42,746 nt of DNA from positions 1 through 42,746 of the forward strand of contig JAWKWX010000022.1 of the NCBI GenBank assembly GCA_041397305.1, given 5' to 3'. The notes beneath the pieces were generated by a model. The model saw only the letters and a program-made list of their open reading frames with translations. It was not told the origin of the DNA and did not search any database. Positions 24,608 through 32,653 of this stretch are shown in pieces (position 1 is the stretch's first letter; the number at the start of each line of letters is the position of its first letter). The stretch comes from TMP-24 sp041397305. GTDB lineage: Bacteria > Pseudomonadota > Alphaproteobacteria > Rhodobacterales > Rhodobacteraceae. A program made the position numbers and the translations under genes.

Positions 24608-26026
24608 ATGACCGATATCAGGCTTTACAATACCAAGACGCGCAAGAAGGTGCCTTTTGCGCCGATCGACCCGGAGAATGTCCGCATGTATGTCTGCGGT
24701 CCGACGGTCTATGACCGTGCGCATCTGGGCAACGCCCGCCCCGTGATCGTCTTCGACGTGCTCTACCGGCTGCTGCGGCATGTCTACGGGGCCGACCATG
24801 TGACCTATGTCCGCAATTTCACCGACGTCGATGACAAGATCAACGAAGAGGCGGCGCGGCGGAAAGCGGCGGGGGCCAGGGGCACGCTGGAGGACCTGAT
24901 CCGCGAGCGGACCGAGGAGACCATCGCCTGGTATCACGCCGACATGGATGCCTTGGGCGCGCTGCGCCCGACGGCCGAGCCGCGCGCGACCGAGTTCATC
25001 GGCCAGATGATCGGCATGATCGAGGCGCTGATCGCGAAGGGTCATGCCTATGAGAAGGAAGGCCATGTCCTGTTTCGCGTGCGGTCCTATCAGGACTACG
25101 GCGCGCTCTCGGGCCGGTCGGTCGACGACATGATCGCGGGTGCGCGCGTCGAGGTCGCGCCCTTCAAGGAAGACCCGATGGATTTCGTGCTGTGGAAGCC
25201 TTCGGATGCGGGCCTGCCCGGCTGGGACAGCCCCTGGGGCCGGGGGCGGCCGGGCTGGCATATCGAATGCTCGGCGATGAGCCATGAGCTTCTGGGCGAC
25301 AGCTTCGATATCCACGGCGGCGGCATCGACCTGCAATTCCCCCACCATGAGAACGAGATCGCCCAATCGAAATGCGCCCATCCGACGGCCGATTTCGCGC
25401 GTGTCTGGATGCATAACGAGATGCTGCAGGTCGAGGGCAAGAAGATGTCCAAGAGCTTGGGCAATTTCTTCACCGTGCGGGACCTCTTGGACAAGGGCGT
25501 GCCGGGCGAGGTGATAAGGTTCGTCTTCCTGCAGACGCATTACAGGAAACCGATGGACTGGACGTCTTCGAAAGCCACAGAAGCTCGTCATACTTTATTG
25601 GCATGGTATCGAGGCACCGACGGCATCACTGCAGCGGACAACGTGCCGAGCGACGTCCTGAGCCTGATCGCGAACGACCTCAACATAGCGGGAGCTATGG
25701 CTGAGCTGCACGGTTTGGCAAGCCGCGGCGAATGGCCCCAACTCAAGGCGTCCATGCGTTTGCTTGGTTTTCCGGACGCAGAAAGCCTGGACTGGTTTCG
25801 GGAACCCGCGAATATGATCAGTCTCTACAATCTGACCACGCTTGAGCCTATGCGAAGCCTGCTTATGCGCTGGCAAGACTTGAGAAACAGGAAAGATTAT
25901 GCGTCCGCCGATGCGCTCAAGAGGCAGATAGAGGAATGTGGGGTCCGTCTTTCGGTAGGCGTGGCTGGCCCTGAAGCCACAAGAACAGATGGTTACGACC
26001 CATCCAAACTTGAGGCGCTGAAATGA
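24608..26026 (+). CDS. cysS: Cysteinyl-tRNA synthetase with compositionally distinct C-terminal third
   Basis: A 472-residue class I synthetase that charges tRNA-Cys. The HIGH-equivalent is 'HLGN' in 'YDRAHLGNARP', zinc ligands are suggested by 'MYVCGPTVY', 'HIECSAM' and 'FPHHENE', and 'KMSKS' lies near residues 279-283. The N-terminal 318 residues have the GC-rich codon use of the window. From about 25560 to the stop (the helical and anticodon-binding part) GC falls to roughly 50-60 percent in counted 60-bp blocks, with codons such as tta, ata and aga that are rare nearby. The frame is intact and motifs such as 'DLNIAGAMAELHGLA' and 'DYASADALKRQIEECGV' are normal, so it is probably functional. 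This looks like a recombinant gene that acquired a foreign 3' end. Confidence 0.95.
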   Translation: MTDIRLYNTKTRKKVPFAPIDPENVRMYVCGPTVYDRAHLGNARPVIVFDVLYRLLRHVYGADHVTYVRNFTDVDDKINEEAARRKAAGARGTLEDLIRERTEETIAWYHADMDALGALRPTAEPRATEFIGQMIGMIEALIAKGHAYEKEGHVLFRVRSYQDYGALSGRSVDDMIAGARVEVAPFKEDPMDFVLWKPSDAGLPGWDSPWGRGRPGWHIECSAMSHELLGDSFDIHGGGIDLQFPHHENEIAQSKCAHPTADFARVWMHNEMLQVEGKKMSKSLGNFFTVRDLLDKGVPGEVIRFVFLQTHYRKPMDWTSSKATEARHTLLAWYRGTDGITAADNVPSDVLSLIANDLNIAGAMAELHGLASRGEWPQLKASMRLLGFPDAESLDWFREPANMISLYNLTTLEPMRSLLMRWQDLRNRKDYASADALKRQIEECGVRLSVGVAGPEATRTDGYDPSKLEALK

Positions 26027-26044
26027 CCCCCGTTCTCCAATGCA

Positions 26045-26378
26045 CGGGCGGCGCACGCCCGGGTGGGCGCGAACGCGCCCGCCTGGGGGGCGGGCGGGCG
26101 CGGACCGTGCTGGCGCACGGTTTCAGGAAGCCCGTCGGCGCAACATCGCCAAAGCCCGAGGCCATCGCCTCGGGCGTCGCGACCGGCCTCGGCTGTCCCG
26201 GCCGTGCGCCTGGCGCACGGCCAGCCCCCGCCCCCCGGGCGGCGGGGGCATTCGCCCCCACCGGGGCGGGTGCCGTCCGTGCCCAATCGTCCGGTTTTGC
26301 CGATGGCCCTTTGGCGCTGCCTTGCGTCAGCGCCAATCGGACCGGCCAAAGGTCCACTGGACCCTTGGCTTTCGGTCC
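26045..26378 (+). other. Array of at least nine consecutive GC-rich hairpins between cysS and cimA
   Basis: The 376-bp gap holds no convincing gene but is almost filled with inverted repeats. They are: 26045-26061 (6-bp stem), 26058-26087 (14 bp with two G-U), 26104-26121 (ACCGTGC/GCACGGT), 26154-26175 (GCCCGAGGC/GCCTCGGGC), 26200-26222 (GGCCGTGCG/CGCACGGCC), 26224-26249 (GCCCCCGCC/GGCGGGGGC), 26253-26268 (CGCCCC/GGGGCG), 26311-26336 (TTGGCGCTG/CAGCGCCAA) and 26339-26378 (about 16 bp with one mismatch and a 3-nt bulge). The stems differ in sequence, though 'ctggcgcacgg' occurs in two of them. The frame of cimA is open through this region, but its translation is low-complexity Arg/Gly/Pro, so it is not taken as coding. 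The role is unknown. Confidence 0.85.
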
Positions 26379-26402
26379 TCTGGCAGCTGCGAGGGTGGTC
26401 GC

Positions 26403-28019
26403 ATGAAGGAACGTCTCTATCTTTACGACACCACGCTGCGCGACGGTCAGCAGACCCAGGGCGTGCAATTTTCAGTCGCCGAAAAGCTCCAGATCGCCGA
26501 GGCGCTCGATCAGCTTGGCCTCGACTATATCGAGGGCGGCTGGCCCGGCGCGAACCCGACCGACAGCGACTTCTTCGCCGCAAGACCAGAGACGAAAGCC
26601 ATCTTCACGGCCTTCGGCATGACCAAGCGCGCCGGGCGCTCCGCCGACAATGACGACGTGCTCGCCGCTGTCCTCAACGCGAATACGCCCGCGGTCTGCC
26701 TTGTCGGCAAGACGCATGACTTCCATGTCACCACGGCGCTTGGGCTGAGCCTTGAGGAAAACCTTGCCGGCATCGCCGCCTCGGTTGCCCATGTCGTCCA
26801 GAAGGGCCGCGAGGCGCTCTTCGATGCCGAGCATTTCTTCGACGGCTGGAAGGCCAATCCCGATTACGCCCTCGCCGCCTGCCGCGCCGCTTATGACGCC
26901 GGGGCGCGGTGGGTCGTTCTCTGCGACACCAATGGCGGCACACTGCCGCCCGACGTGCAGGCCGCCGTCCGCGCGGTCATCGCCGCCGGCATTCCCGGCG
27001 ACCGCCTCGGCATCCACACCCATGACGACGCGGGCCTTGGCGTCGCCAACTCGCTCGCCGCCGTCACGGCGGGCGTGCGCCAGATCCAGGGCACGCTCAA
27101 CGGGCTCGGCGAACGTTGCGGCAACGCGAACCTCACCACGCTCATTCCGACGCTGCTCCTGAAGGAACCCTATGCCGGCCGGTTCGAGACCGGGATCACC
27201 CGCGAGGCGCTGAAGGGCCTGACCAAGGCGAGCCGCCTGCTCGACGACATCCTGAACCGCGTGCCCCTGCGCAGCGCGCCTTACGTCGGCGCCTCGGCCT
27301 TCGCCCACAAGGCGGGGCTTCACGCGAGTGCCATCATCAAGGATCCAACGACCTACGAACATGTCGAGCCCGCCCTGGTCGGCAACGACCGCATCATCCC
27401 GATGTCGAACCAGGCGGGCCAGTCGAACCTGCGCGCCCGCCTTGCCGCCGCCGGGATCGGGGCCTCCGACAATGGCGCACTGTCGCGCATCCTCGACGAG
27501 GTCAAGCGGCGCGAGGACGAAGGCTATGCCTATGACGGCGCGCAAGGCTCGTTCGAGCTGCTCGCCCGGCGCGAGCTTGGCCTTCTGCCCGACTTTTTCG
27601 AGGTGAAGCGCTACCGCGTCACGGTCGAGCGGCGGAAGAACAAGCACAATCAGATGGTGACGCTGTCCGAAGCGGTCGTGGTGGTGAAGATCGGCGGCGA
27701 GAAGATGCTGTCGGTCTCGGAAAGCATGGACGAGACCGGATCGGACCGCGGCCCGGTGAACGCCCTGTCGAAGGCGCTGGCCAAGGACCTCGGCCCCTAC
27801 CAGCGCTATATCGCCGACATGAAGCTTGTGGATTTCAAGGTTCGCATCACCCAGGGCGGCACCGAAGCCGTGACGCGGGTGATCATCGACAGCGAGGACG
27901 GCGAGGGCCGCCGCTGGTCGACGGTGGGCGTCAGCCCCAATATCGTCGACGCCTCGTTCGAGGCACTGCTCGATGCGATCACCTGGAAACTCGTGCATGA
28001 CGGGGCGGTGCCGGTGTGA
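26403..28019 (+). CDS. cimA: Citramalate synthase
   Basis: A 538-residue enzyme of the isopropylmalate/homocitrate synthase family in its citramalate-synthase form. It condenses pyruvate with acetyl-CoA to (R)-citramalate for isoleucine synthesis. The HMGL-like TIM barrel starts with 'YDTTLRDGQQTQG', carries metal-site His in 'GIHTHDDAGLG', and has 'GTLNGLGERCGNANL'. After the linker ('HKAGLHASAI') a C-terminal LeuA allosteric domain runs from about residue 400. The ATG at 26403 starts directly at the barrel with 'gaggg' upstream. A large hairpin ends 24 bp before it. Its stop overlaps the GTG start of the next gene by 4 bp. Confidence 0.93.
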   Translation: MKERLYLYDTTLRDGQQTQGVQFSVAEKLQIAEALDQLGLDYIEGGWPGANPTDSDFFAARPETKAIFTAFGMTKRAGRSADNDDVLAAVLNANTPAVCLVGKTHDFHVTTALGLSLEENLAGIAASVAHVVQKGREALFDAEHFFDGWKANPDYALAACRAAYDAGARWVVLCDTNGGTLPPDVQAAVRAVIAAGIPGDRLGIHTHDDAGLGVANSLAAVTAGVRQIQGTLNGLGERCGNANLTTLIPTLLLKEPYAGRFETGITREALKGLTKASRLLDDILNRVPLRSAPYVGASAFAHKAGLHASAIIKDPTTYEHVEPALVGNDRIIPMSNQAGQSNLRARLAAAGIGASDNGALSRILDEVKRREDEGYAYDGAQGSFELLARRELGLLPDFFEVKRYRVTVERRKNKHNQMVTLSEAVVVVKIGGEKMLSVSESMDETGSDRGPVNALSKALAKDLGPYQRYIADMKLVDFKVRITQGGTEAVTRVIIDSEDGEGRRWSTVGVSPNIVDASFEALLDAITWKLVHDGAVPV

Positions 28020-28792
28020 GCCTCGACGACTGCGCGGCACTGGTTCAGGCGGGCGACCCCGCGCGCTTTGCGGCCGCGATGGCGGCACCCGTCGCGGCGC
28101 GGGCGCGGCTCTGGCCGCTTTATGCACTCAATCTCGAAGTCGCCCGTGCCCCCTGGGCAGCGGCGGAGCCGATCATCGCCGAGATGCGGCTGCAATGGTG
28201 GATCGACACGATCGAGGGCCTGGGGCAGGGACAAGCGCGCAGCGGCCATCCGGTGAGCGAGGCGCTGTTGCCGTTTCTGTCGGGCGACGCCGATCTGACG
28301 GCACTGCTGGCGGGTCTTGCCGAGGCGCGGCGCCGGGATTGCCGGAAGGAACCCTTTGCCGACCGCCTCGCCTTCGACGCCTATCTCGATGCGACATCGG
28401 GCAACCTGATGTGGGCGGCGGCGCGTCTTCTTGGTGCGCCCGATGGCGCCGAACCGGCGGTCCGGTCCTTCGCCTGGGGCGCCGGGCTTGCCGCCTATAT
28501 GATGGCGGCGCCGGAACTTGAAAGCCGCGGACGGATTCCGTTCACCGACGGCCGCCCGGCTGCGCTTGCGGCACTGGCCGAAGAGGGCCTGCGCCGGATC
28601 GCGGGGGCACATCGCGCCGCCCGCACCATCCCGTCAGCGGCGCGGCCCGCGCTCTGGCCCGGCGCTTCGGCAAAAGCCATCCTGCGTCGCGCGGCCCGCA
28701 CTCCCGCGCTCGTCGCCGCTGAAGCGCTTGCGCCGTCGCCCTTCGCCCGGCACTGGCACCTTGCTACCCGGGCGCTTCTCGGGCGCTTCTGA
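28016..28792 (+). CDS. Squalene/phytoene synthase-like protein lacking the Asp-rich motifs
   Basis: A 258-residue all-helical protein of the trans-isoprenyl-diphosphate head-to-head synthase superfamily, recognisable from 'ARLWPLYALNLEVARAP', 'IAEMRLQWWIDTIEG' and 'DAYLDATSGNLMWAAARLLG'. Active phytoene or squalene synthases need two DxxxD motifs. Here the first region reads 'NLEVARA' and the second 'DAYLDATSG' keeps only part. This resembles the NDUFAF6 group, linked in mitochondria to complex I assembly, rather than a pigment enzyme. GTG start overlapping the cimA stop (GTGA), so it is translationally coupled to cimA. No carotenoid genes are near. The functional assignment is open. Confidence 0.72.
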   Translation: MSLDDCAALVQAGDPARFAAAMAAPVAARARLWPLYALNLEVARAPWAAAEPIIAEMRLQWWIDTIEGLGQGQARSGHPVSEALLPFLSGDADLTALLAGLAEARRRDCRKEPFADRLAFDAYLDATSGNLMWAAARLLGAPDGAEPAVRSFAWGAGLAAYMMAAPELESRGRIPFTDGRPAALAALAEEGLRRIAGAHRAARTIPSAARPALWPGASAKAILRRAARTPALVAAEALAPSPFARHWHLATRALLGRF

Positions 28793-28826
28793 TCCATCTT
28801 CCGTTCGAAATTATTCCGCGGCGAGC

Positions 28827-28852
28827 CCCGGACCTGTCCGGGACCGGGGCGG
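28827..28852. terminator. Hairpin between converging genes
   Basis: GCCCCGG (28827-28833) / CCGGGGC (28846-28852) with an interior that can form an alternative small stem. It lies in the 67-bp gap between the phytoene-synthase-like gene (+) and the MFS gene (-), so it may serve both. No T tract is seen. Confidence 0.5.
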
Positions 28853-28859
28853 CGCCCCC

Positions 28860-30080
28860 TCATCGCAGGGAGGGGCGCAGCGCCAGCCAGATGAGCGAAG
28901 CCCCCGCCAGCACCAGGAAGGGCAGCATGGCGATATTGACCGCGTTCCAGCCAGCCACCACGTTCGTGCCCGAGCAGTTCATCAGCACGCCCGATGACAG
29001 GGACGCCGCCGTGACGCCGCCGAACACCACAAAATCATTGATGCCCTGGATCCGGCCCTTCTCTTCGGGCCGGTGGGCCGAGGACAGCAGCGTGGTCGCA
29101 CCGATGAACCCGAAATTCCAGCCGAGCCCGAGCAGGATCAGCGCGCCATAGAACTGTTCGATCTGAACCCCGGTCAGCGCGACCGCGCCAGCACCGGCGA
29201 GGATCGCAAGACCGGTGCCGATGATCACGGGGGCGCCGAACCGGTTGATCAGATGGCCGGTGAAGAAGGCGGGGGCGAACATGGCGAGCACGTGGGCCCG
29301 GACGACATCTGCGGCATTGCCCGTCGTGAAACCGCAACCGACGACGGCAAGCGGCGTCGAAGTCATCACGAGGTTCATCAGCGCATAGGCGACCATCGCG
29401 CAGATCATGGCGACGACGATGGTCGGATCGCGCAGAAGCTCGCCCCGGGTCCGGCCGCGCGAAGCGCCCTCCGCGGCGCGCGCGGGCTTTGGAATGTCGA
29501 GCCCGAGGAAAAGAAGCGAACCCAGAAGGTTCAGCGCCACCACCGCCAGATAGGTGCCGAGGAAGGTGACGGCCAGCGCATCGTTGGTATGTTTGGCCAG
29601 TTCCGGCCCGACCAGCGCGGAGGCCAGGCCCCCCGCCATCACATAGGAGATCGCCTTCGGGCGGAAGGACGGGCTTGCCATGTCGGCGGCCGCGAAACGG
29701 TAGAAGCCCTGCGCCGACATGTAGGTCCCGGTCAGAAGCGAACCCGCCAGAAAGAGCGGGAAGGACGCCTTCACCAGCGCGAGCGCCGCGACCCCGGCCC
29801 CGAGCGCGCCGAATAGCGCGCCGGCGACAAAGCCCGCGGCACGGCCATAGCGCGCCATGAGCGCGGAAAGCGGGTTGGCCGACAGCATCGAACCGAGCAC
29901 GATCATCGAGATCGGCAGCGTCGCCCAGCAGCGGTTGGTCGCAAGCATCTGGCCCGCGAGGCCGCCCACGATGAAGATCATCGGCATCTGAGAGCCCATG
30001 ATGGCCTGCGCGGCGACAAGCACCAGAACGTTGCGGCGGGCGCGGCGGTCGTCTGAGAGGGGAAGGCTCATGTCGGTCAT
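28860..30080 (-). CDS. MFS transporter
   Basis: A 406-residue membrane protein with about 12 hydrophobic helices and the halves split by a polar loop 'PKPARAAEGASRGRTRGELL' (roughly residues 200-220), the usual major-facilitator layout. The motif 'SALMARYGRAAGF' after helix 2 resembles MFS motif A. I do not recognise a substrate class, and no enzyme neighbour suggests one. The start is uncertain: ATG 30080 and ATG 30071 are both possible and neither has a strong ribosome site. The promoter should lie in the 90-bp divergent gap to the glycosylase gene. Confidence 0.82.
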   Translation of the reverse strand: MTDMSLPLSDDRRARRNVLVLVAAQAIMGSQMPMIFIVGGLAGQMLATNRCWATLPISMIVLGSMLSANPLSALMARYGRAAGFVAGALFGALGAGVAALALVKASFPLFLAGSLLTGTYMSAQGFYRFAAADMASPSFRPKAISYVMAGGLASALVGPELAKHTNDALAVTFLGTYLAVVALNLLGSLLFLGLDIPKPARAAEGASRGRTRGELLRDPTIVVAMICAMVAYALMNLVMTSTPLAVVGCGFTTGNAADVVRAHVLAMFAPAFFTGHLINRFGAPVIIGTGLAILAGAGAVALTGVQIEQFYGALILLGLGWNFGFIGATTLLSSAHRPEEKGRIQGINDFVVFGGVTAASLSSGVLMNCSGTNVVAGWNAVNIAMLPFLVLAGASLIWLALRPSLR

Positions 30081-30172
30081 GGGCGGAGCTAGAGCCGAAA
30101 GTTGAAACCTTCGCAAGGCGAAAGCGCTTTCGCCTTGTCGGCGCAGCCGCTAGTTCAGGGCAGGGGGGCGCA

Positions 30173-30802
30173 ATGGTCGGACGGATCATCGAGACGGCGG
30201 AGGATCTGGCGGAGGGCGCGGCCTGGCTTTCGGCCCGCGATGCGCGTTTCGCCCGGGCTTTGGCCGCGGCCGGGCCGCTGCCGCTCCGGCGCAACACGGG
30301 CGGCTTTGCCGCGCTTCTCGATGCGATCATGTCCCAGCAGGTTTCGGTCGCCTCGGCCGATGCGATCTGGCGGCGACTGGAGGCGGCAGGCTTAACCGAA
30401 GCCTCGACCGTTGCGACGGCGGGCGAGGAGGCTTTGCGCGCCTGCGGGCTGTCGCGGCAGAAGATCCGCTATGCCACCGCACTGGCGACCGCTGGCCTCG
30501 ATTTCGAGGCGCTGGCGCAATACCCGGACGAAGAGGTGATCGCGGCACTTGTCGCCCTGCCGGGGATCGGGCGCTGGACGGCGGAGATCTATGCGATGTT
30601 CTCGCTCGGCCGCGCCGATGTGTTCGCGCCCGGCGATCTGGCCCTGCAGGAAGCGGCGCGGATGCTCTTCGACCTTGCGGACCGTCCTTCGGAACGCGCG
30701 CTGCGGACGATGGCCGAGGACTGGTCGCCCTGGCGGGCGGTTGCGGCGCGCGCGCTCTGGGCCTACTACCGGCACATGAAAAGCCGGGAAGGGATCAGAT
30801 GA
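30173..30802 (+). CDS. DNA-3-methyladenine glycosylase II-like protein (AlkA/HhH-GPD family)
   Basis: A 209-residue base-excision glycosylase of the HhH-GPD superfamily. The helix-hairpin-helix is 'ALPGIGRWTAEIYAMF', followed by the loop with the catalytic Asp in 'DVFAPGDLALQEAAR'. The N-terminal part has 'LLDAIMSQQVSVASADAIW', typical for AlkA-like enzymes. It removes alkylated purines from DNA. It lacks the N-terminal methyltransferase or extra beta domain of E. coli AlkA and so is the short form. Its stop overlaps the start of the esterase gene by 4 bp (ATGA), so the two are co-transcribed. Confidence 0.88.
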   Translation: MVGRIIETAEDLAEGAAWLSARDARFARALAAAGPLPLRRNTGGFAALLDAIMSQQVSVASADAIWRRLEAAGLTEASTVATAGEEALRACGLSRQKIRYATALATAGLDFEALAQYPDEEVIAALVALPGIGRWTAEIYAMFSLGRADVFAPGDLALQEAARMLFDLADRPSERALRTMAEDWSPWRAVAARALWAYYRHMKSREGIR

Positions 30803-31461
30803 CACGCGAGCTGCAATTTGCGACGAAAGCGCCCCGGTCGGGCGTGGCCCGGTCGCTGGTGATCTTCCTGCACGGCTATGGCGCGGACGGGGCCGACCTT
30901 CTGGGCCTCGCCGATCCGCTGGCCCCGCATCTGCCGGATACGGCCTTCCTCGCCCCCGACGCGCCCGAGCCTTGCGCGGGCAATCCGTTCGGGCGGCAAT
31001 GGTTCCCGATCCCCTGGCTGGACGGATCGAGCGAGGTGGACGCGCAGGCGGGGCTTGCGCGTGCCGCCGACGACCTTGGTGCTTTCATCGACGCGCGGCT
31101 CGCCGACTACACGCTCGCGCCCGACCGGCTGATCCTTTTCGGTTTCTCGCAAGGAACGATGATGGCGCTCCATGTCGCGCCGCGCCGGGCAGAACCGGTT
31201 GCAGGGATCGTCGCCTTCTCCGGCAGGCTCCTCGCGCCCGAGCGGTTGCAGGCGGAGGCCCGGTCGAAGCCGCCGGTTCTTCTGGTCCACGGCGATGCCG
31301 ACCCGATGGTGCCCTTCGCCGACATGCAGCTGGCGGGCCAGGCGCTGGCGGCCGCGGGGTTCGAGACCTATGGTCATGTCATGAAGGGCACCGGCCACGG
31401 CATCGCGCCGGACGGGCTTTCGGTGGCGCTTCAGTTCATGCGTCAGCGGCTTGGCGGCTGA
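30799..31461 (+). CDS. Phospholipase/carboxylesterase family alpha/beta hydrolase
   Basis: A 220-residue single-domain hydrolase of the carboxylesterase/thioesterase (abhydrolase_2) family. Its features are 'VIFLHGYGADGADLL', the nucleophile elbow 'GFSQG', Asp in 'VHGDADPMVPF' and His in 'GTGHGIAPDG'. The family cleaves carboxylic esters or acyl groups from small molecules and lipids; the cytoplasmic substrate here is unknown. It is translationally coupled to the DNA glycosylase gene, a pairing that may be only organisational. Confidence 0.88.
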   Translation: MTRELQFATKAPRSGVARSLVIFLHGYGADGADLLGLADPLAPHLPDTAFLAPDAPEPCAGNPFGRQWFPIPWLDGSSEVDAQAGLARAADDLGAFIDARLADYTLAPDRLILFGFSQGTMMALHVAPRRAEPVAGIVAFSGRLLAPERLQAEARSKPPVLLVHGDADPMVPFADMQLAGQALAAAGFETYGHVMKGTGHGIAPDGLSVALQFMRQRLGG

Positions 31462-31608
31462 TCGGGCGATGCGCGATACGTTTCTTGCGCCATCGACGGC
31501 CGAAAAGCAGGAAGATTGTCGCGCCACAGGCAAAAATCCGCCACCCGCCCTTGCATCCCGTCGTCTGGTTGTTACCTTGGGTATACCGAATCTTTGGGAG
31601 ACGACCGA

Positions 31609-31719
31609 ATGAGCCTTATCGCCCTGACTTCGCTGGTGCTTCTGGCCCTGATCGAAGCTCGTGCGCGGCGCGTTCCGGTCAAGGTCGCAGCGACCGCGCG
31701 CGGATCACGCCGCTCCTGA
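31609..31719 (+). CDS. Possible 36-residue membrane microprotein
   Basis: A short frame with a ribosome site GGAG 8 bp upstream of the ATG. The product has a hydrophobic helix 'MSLIALTSLVLLALIEA' followed by a strongly basic tail (Arg/Lys), the layout of a single-span inner-membrane microprotein with its tail in the cytoplasm. I do not recognise a family and have no conservation evidence, so it could be chance. It occupies part of the gap between the esterase and HNH genes. Confidence 0.35.
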   Translation: MSLIALTSLVLLALIEARARRVPVKVAATARGSRRS

Positions 31720-31933
31720 CATTTCCTTCGCCCTGCCGGTTCTTTTCGTCTGTCCGCTTTCGCGCCCGTGACTGCGCTTGACCGGGCGTTTCTTCATTCG
31801 CGTCACAATTCTGTGCGGCGCCGGGAATATAGCGGGGCTTGTCAGGCGCGAAACGCCAGATATAGTTGTGGATAAGGTGGAGCGGCGCTCCCGCTCCCGG
31901 ACCTGCAAGGTTCAGGCGTGAGGTGCCTTTGGA
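31720..31933 (+). other. Remaining spacer before the HNH gene
   Basis: Nothing convincing is coded here. A loose inverted repeat 'cgcccg' ... 'cgggcg' at about 31767-31792 is followed by 'tttctt' and could end an upstream transcript. The last part is presumably the promoter of the HNH gene; no clear -35/-10 pair is seen. Confidence 0.3.
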
Positions 31934-32533
31934 ATGCTCGACCGGACGGACAGCGGAGAATTCAGGACGACATTCGTGCGTGAGCCATCGGCTCTCAAGC
32001 ACTATCCCGCGCTGGTCCTGAACGCGGATTTCCGGCCGCTGTCCTATTTTCCCCTGTCGCTCTGGCCCTGGCAGGAGGCGATCAAGGCGGTCTTCCTCGA
32101 CCGGGTGACGATCCTGGCCGAGTACGAGCAGATGGTGCACAGCCAGCGCGTGGCCTTTCGAATACCCTCGGTCGTGGTGCTGAAAGAATATGTGAGACCC
32201 CAGAAGCGCGTGGCCTTCACGCGCTTCAATCTTTTTCTGCGGGATGAATTCTGCTGCCAATATTGCGGCTCGAAGGGCGATCTGACCTTCGACCATGTGT
32301 TGCCGCGATCCAGGGGCGGGGTGACGAGCTGGGAGAATGTGGTGGCGGCCTGTTCGCCCTGCAACCTCAGGAAAGGCAACAAGAGCCTGAAGCAATCGGG
32401 CCTGCATCTGCGACGTCCGCCGCACCGGCCGACGGCCGAGGAGATGCAGCAGGTCGGGCGCCGCTTCCCGCCGAACTACCTGCACGACAGCTGGATGGAC
32501 TTCCTTTACTGGGATGCCGAGCTCGACGCCTGA
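31934..32533 (+). CDS. HNH endonuclease domain protein
   Basis: A 199-residue protein with a long N-terminal segment of the conserved 'LKHYPALVLNADFRPLSYFPLSLWPW' type and a C-terminal HNH domain. The latter shows C-x-x-C in 'CCQYCGSKGDLTFDHVLPRSRGGVTSWENVVAACSPCNLRKGN' (residues about 102-145), the first His in 'FDHVLP', Asn in 'WENVV' and a second C-x-x-C. This chromosomal HNH type is widespread in alphaproteobacteria, with no mobile element beside it, and its biological role is not established. Start at 31934 is kept; a later GTG near 31979 is a weaker alternative. Confidence 0.85.
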   Translation: MLDRTDSGEFRTTFVREPSALKHYPALVLNADFRPLSYFPLSLWPWQEAIKAVFLDRVTILAEYEQMVHSQRVAFRIPSVVVLKEYVRPQKRVAFTRFNLFLRDEFCCQYCGSKGDLTFDHVLPRSRGGVTSWENVVAACSPCNLRKGNKSLKQSGLHLRRPPHRPTAEEMQQVGRRFPPNYLHDSWMDFLYWDAELDA

Positions 32534-32538
32534 GCGGC

Positions 32539-32562
32539 GCCGGATATTTCCAATGTTCCGGC
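32539..32562 (+). terminator. Weak hairpin after the HNH gene
   Basis: GCCGGA (32539-32544) / TCCGGC (32557-32562) with a 12-nt loop, 5 bp after the stop codon. It has a short stem and no T tract. Confidence 0.35.
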
Positions 32563-32653
32563 CGGACCCCTGAAAGGATTTGGGTCGTTTGCGGGGCTGA
32601 CGGTCTTTACCGGACAGGGACGCTCGTCTAGCCTCGCGCCGAGGGAGAAAACC

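Noticed and set aside
24053..25591. A 512-codon - strand frame extending the YjbR gene upstream across cysS
   Set aside because: Only the last 114 codons encode the YjbR domain. The rest is antisense to cysS and has no recognisable fold.
26045..26378. CRISPR array
   Set aside because: The stems differ in sequence and spacing, there are no constant direct repeats, and no cas gene is in the window.
26040..26402. An N-terminal extension of cimA through the hairpin array (frame open from 26040)
   Set aside because: The extension is Arg/Gly/Pro-rich with no domain, and the citramalate synthase fold begins at 26403 with its own ribosome site. The frame is open because stop codons are rare at such GC.
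25560..26402. Integrated prophage or transposon at cysS
   Set aside because: No integrase, transposase or phage gene is present, and no direct repeats flanking the segment were found. Only the composition shift and hairpins are seen.
28016..28792. Carotenoid phytoene synthase crtB
   Set aside because: The Asp-rich catalytic motifs are missing or incomplete and there are no other carotenoid genes nearby.
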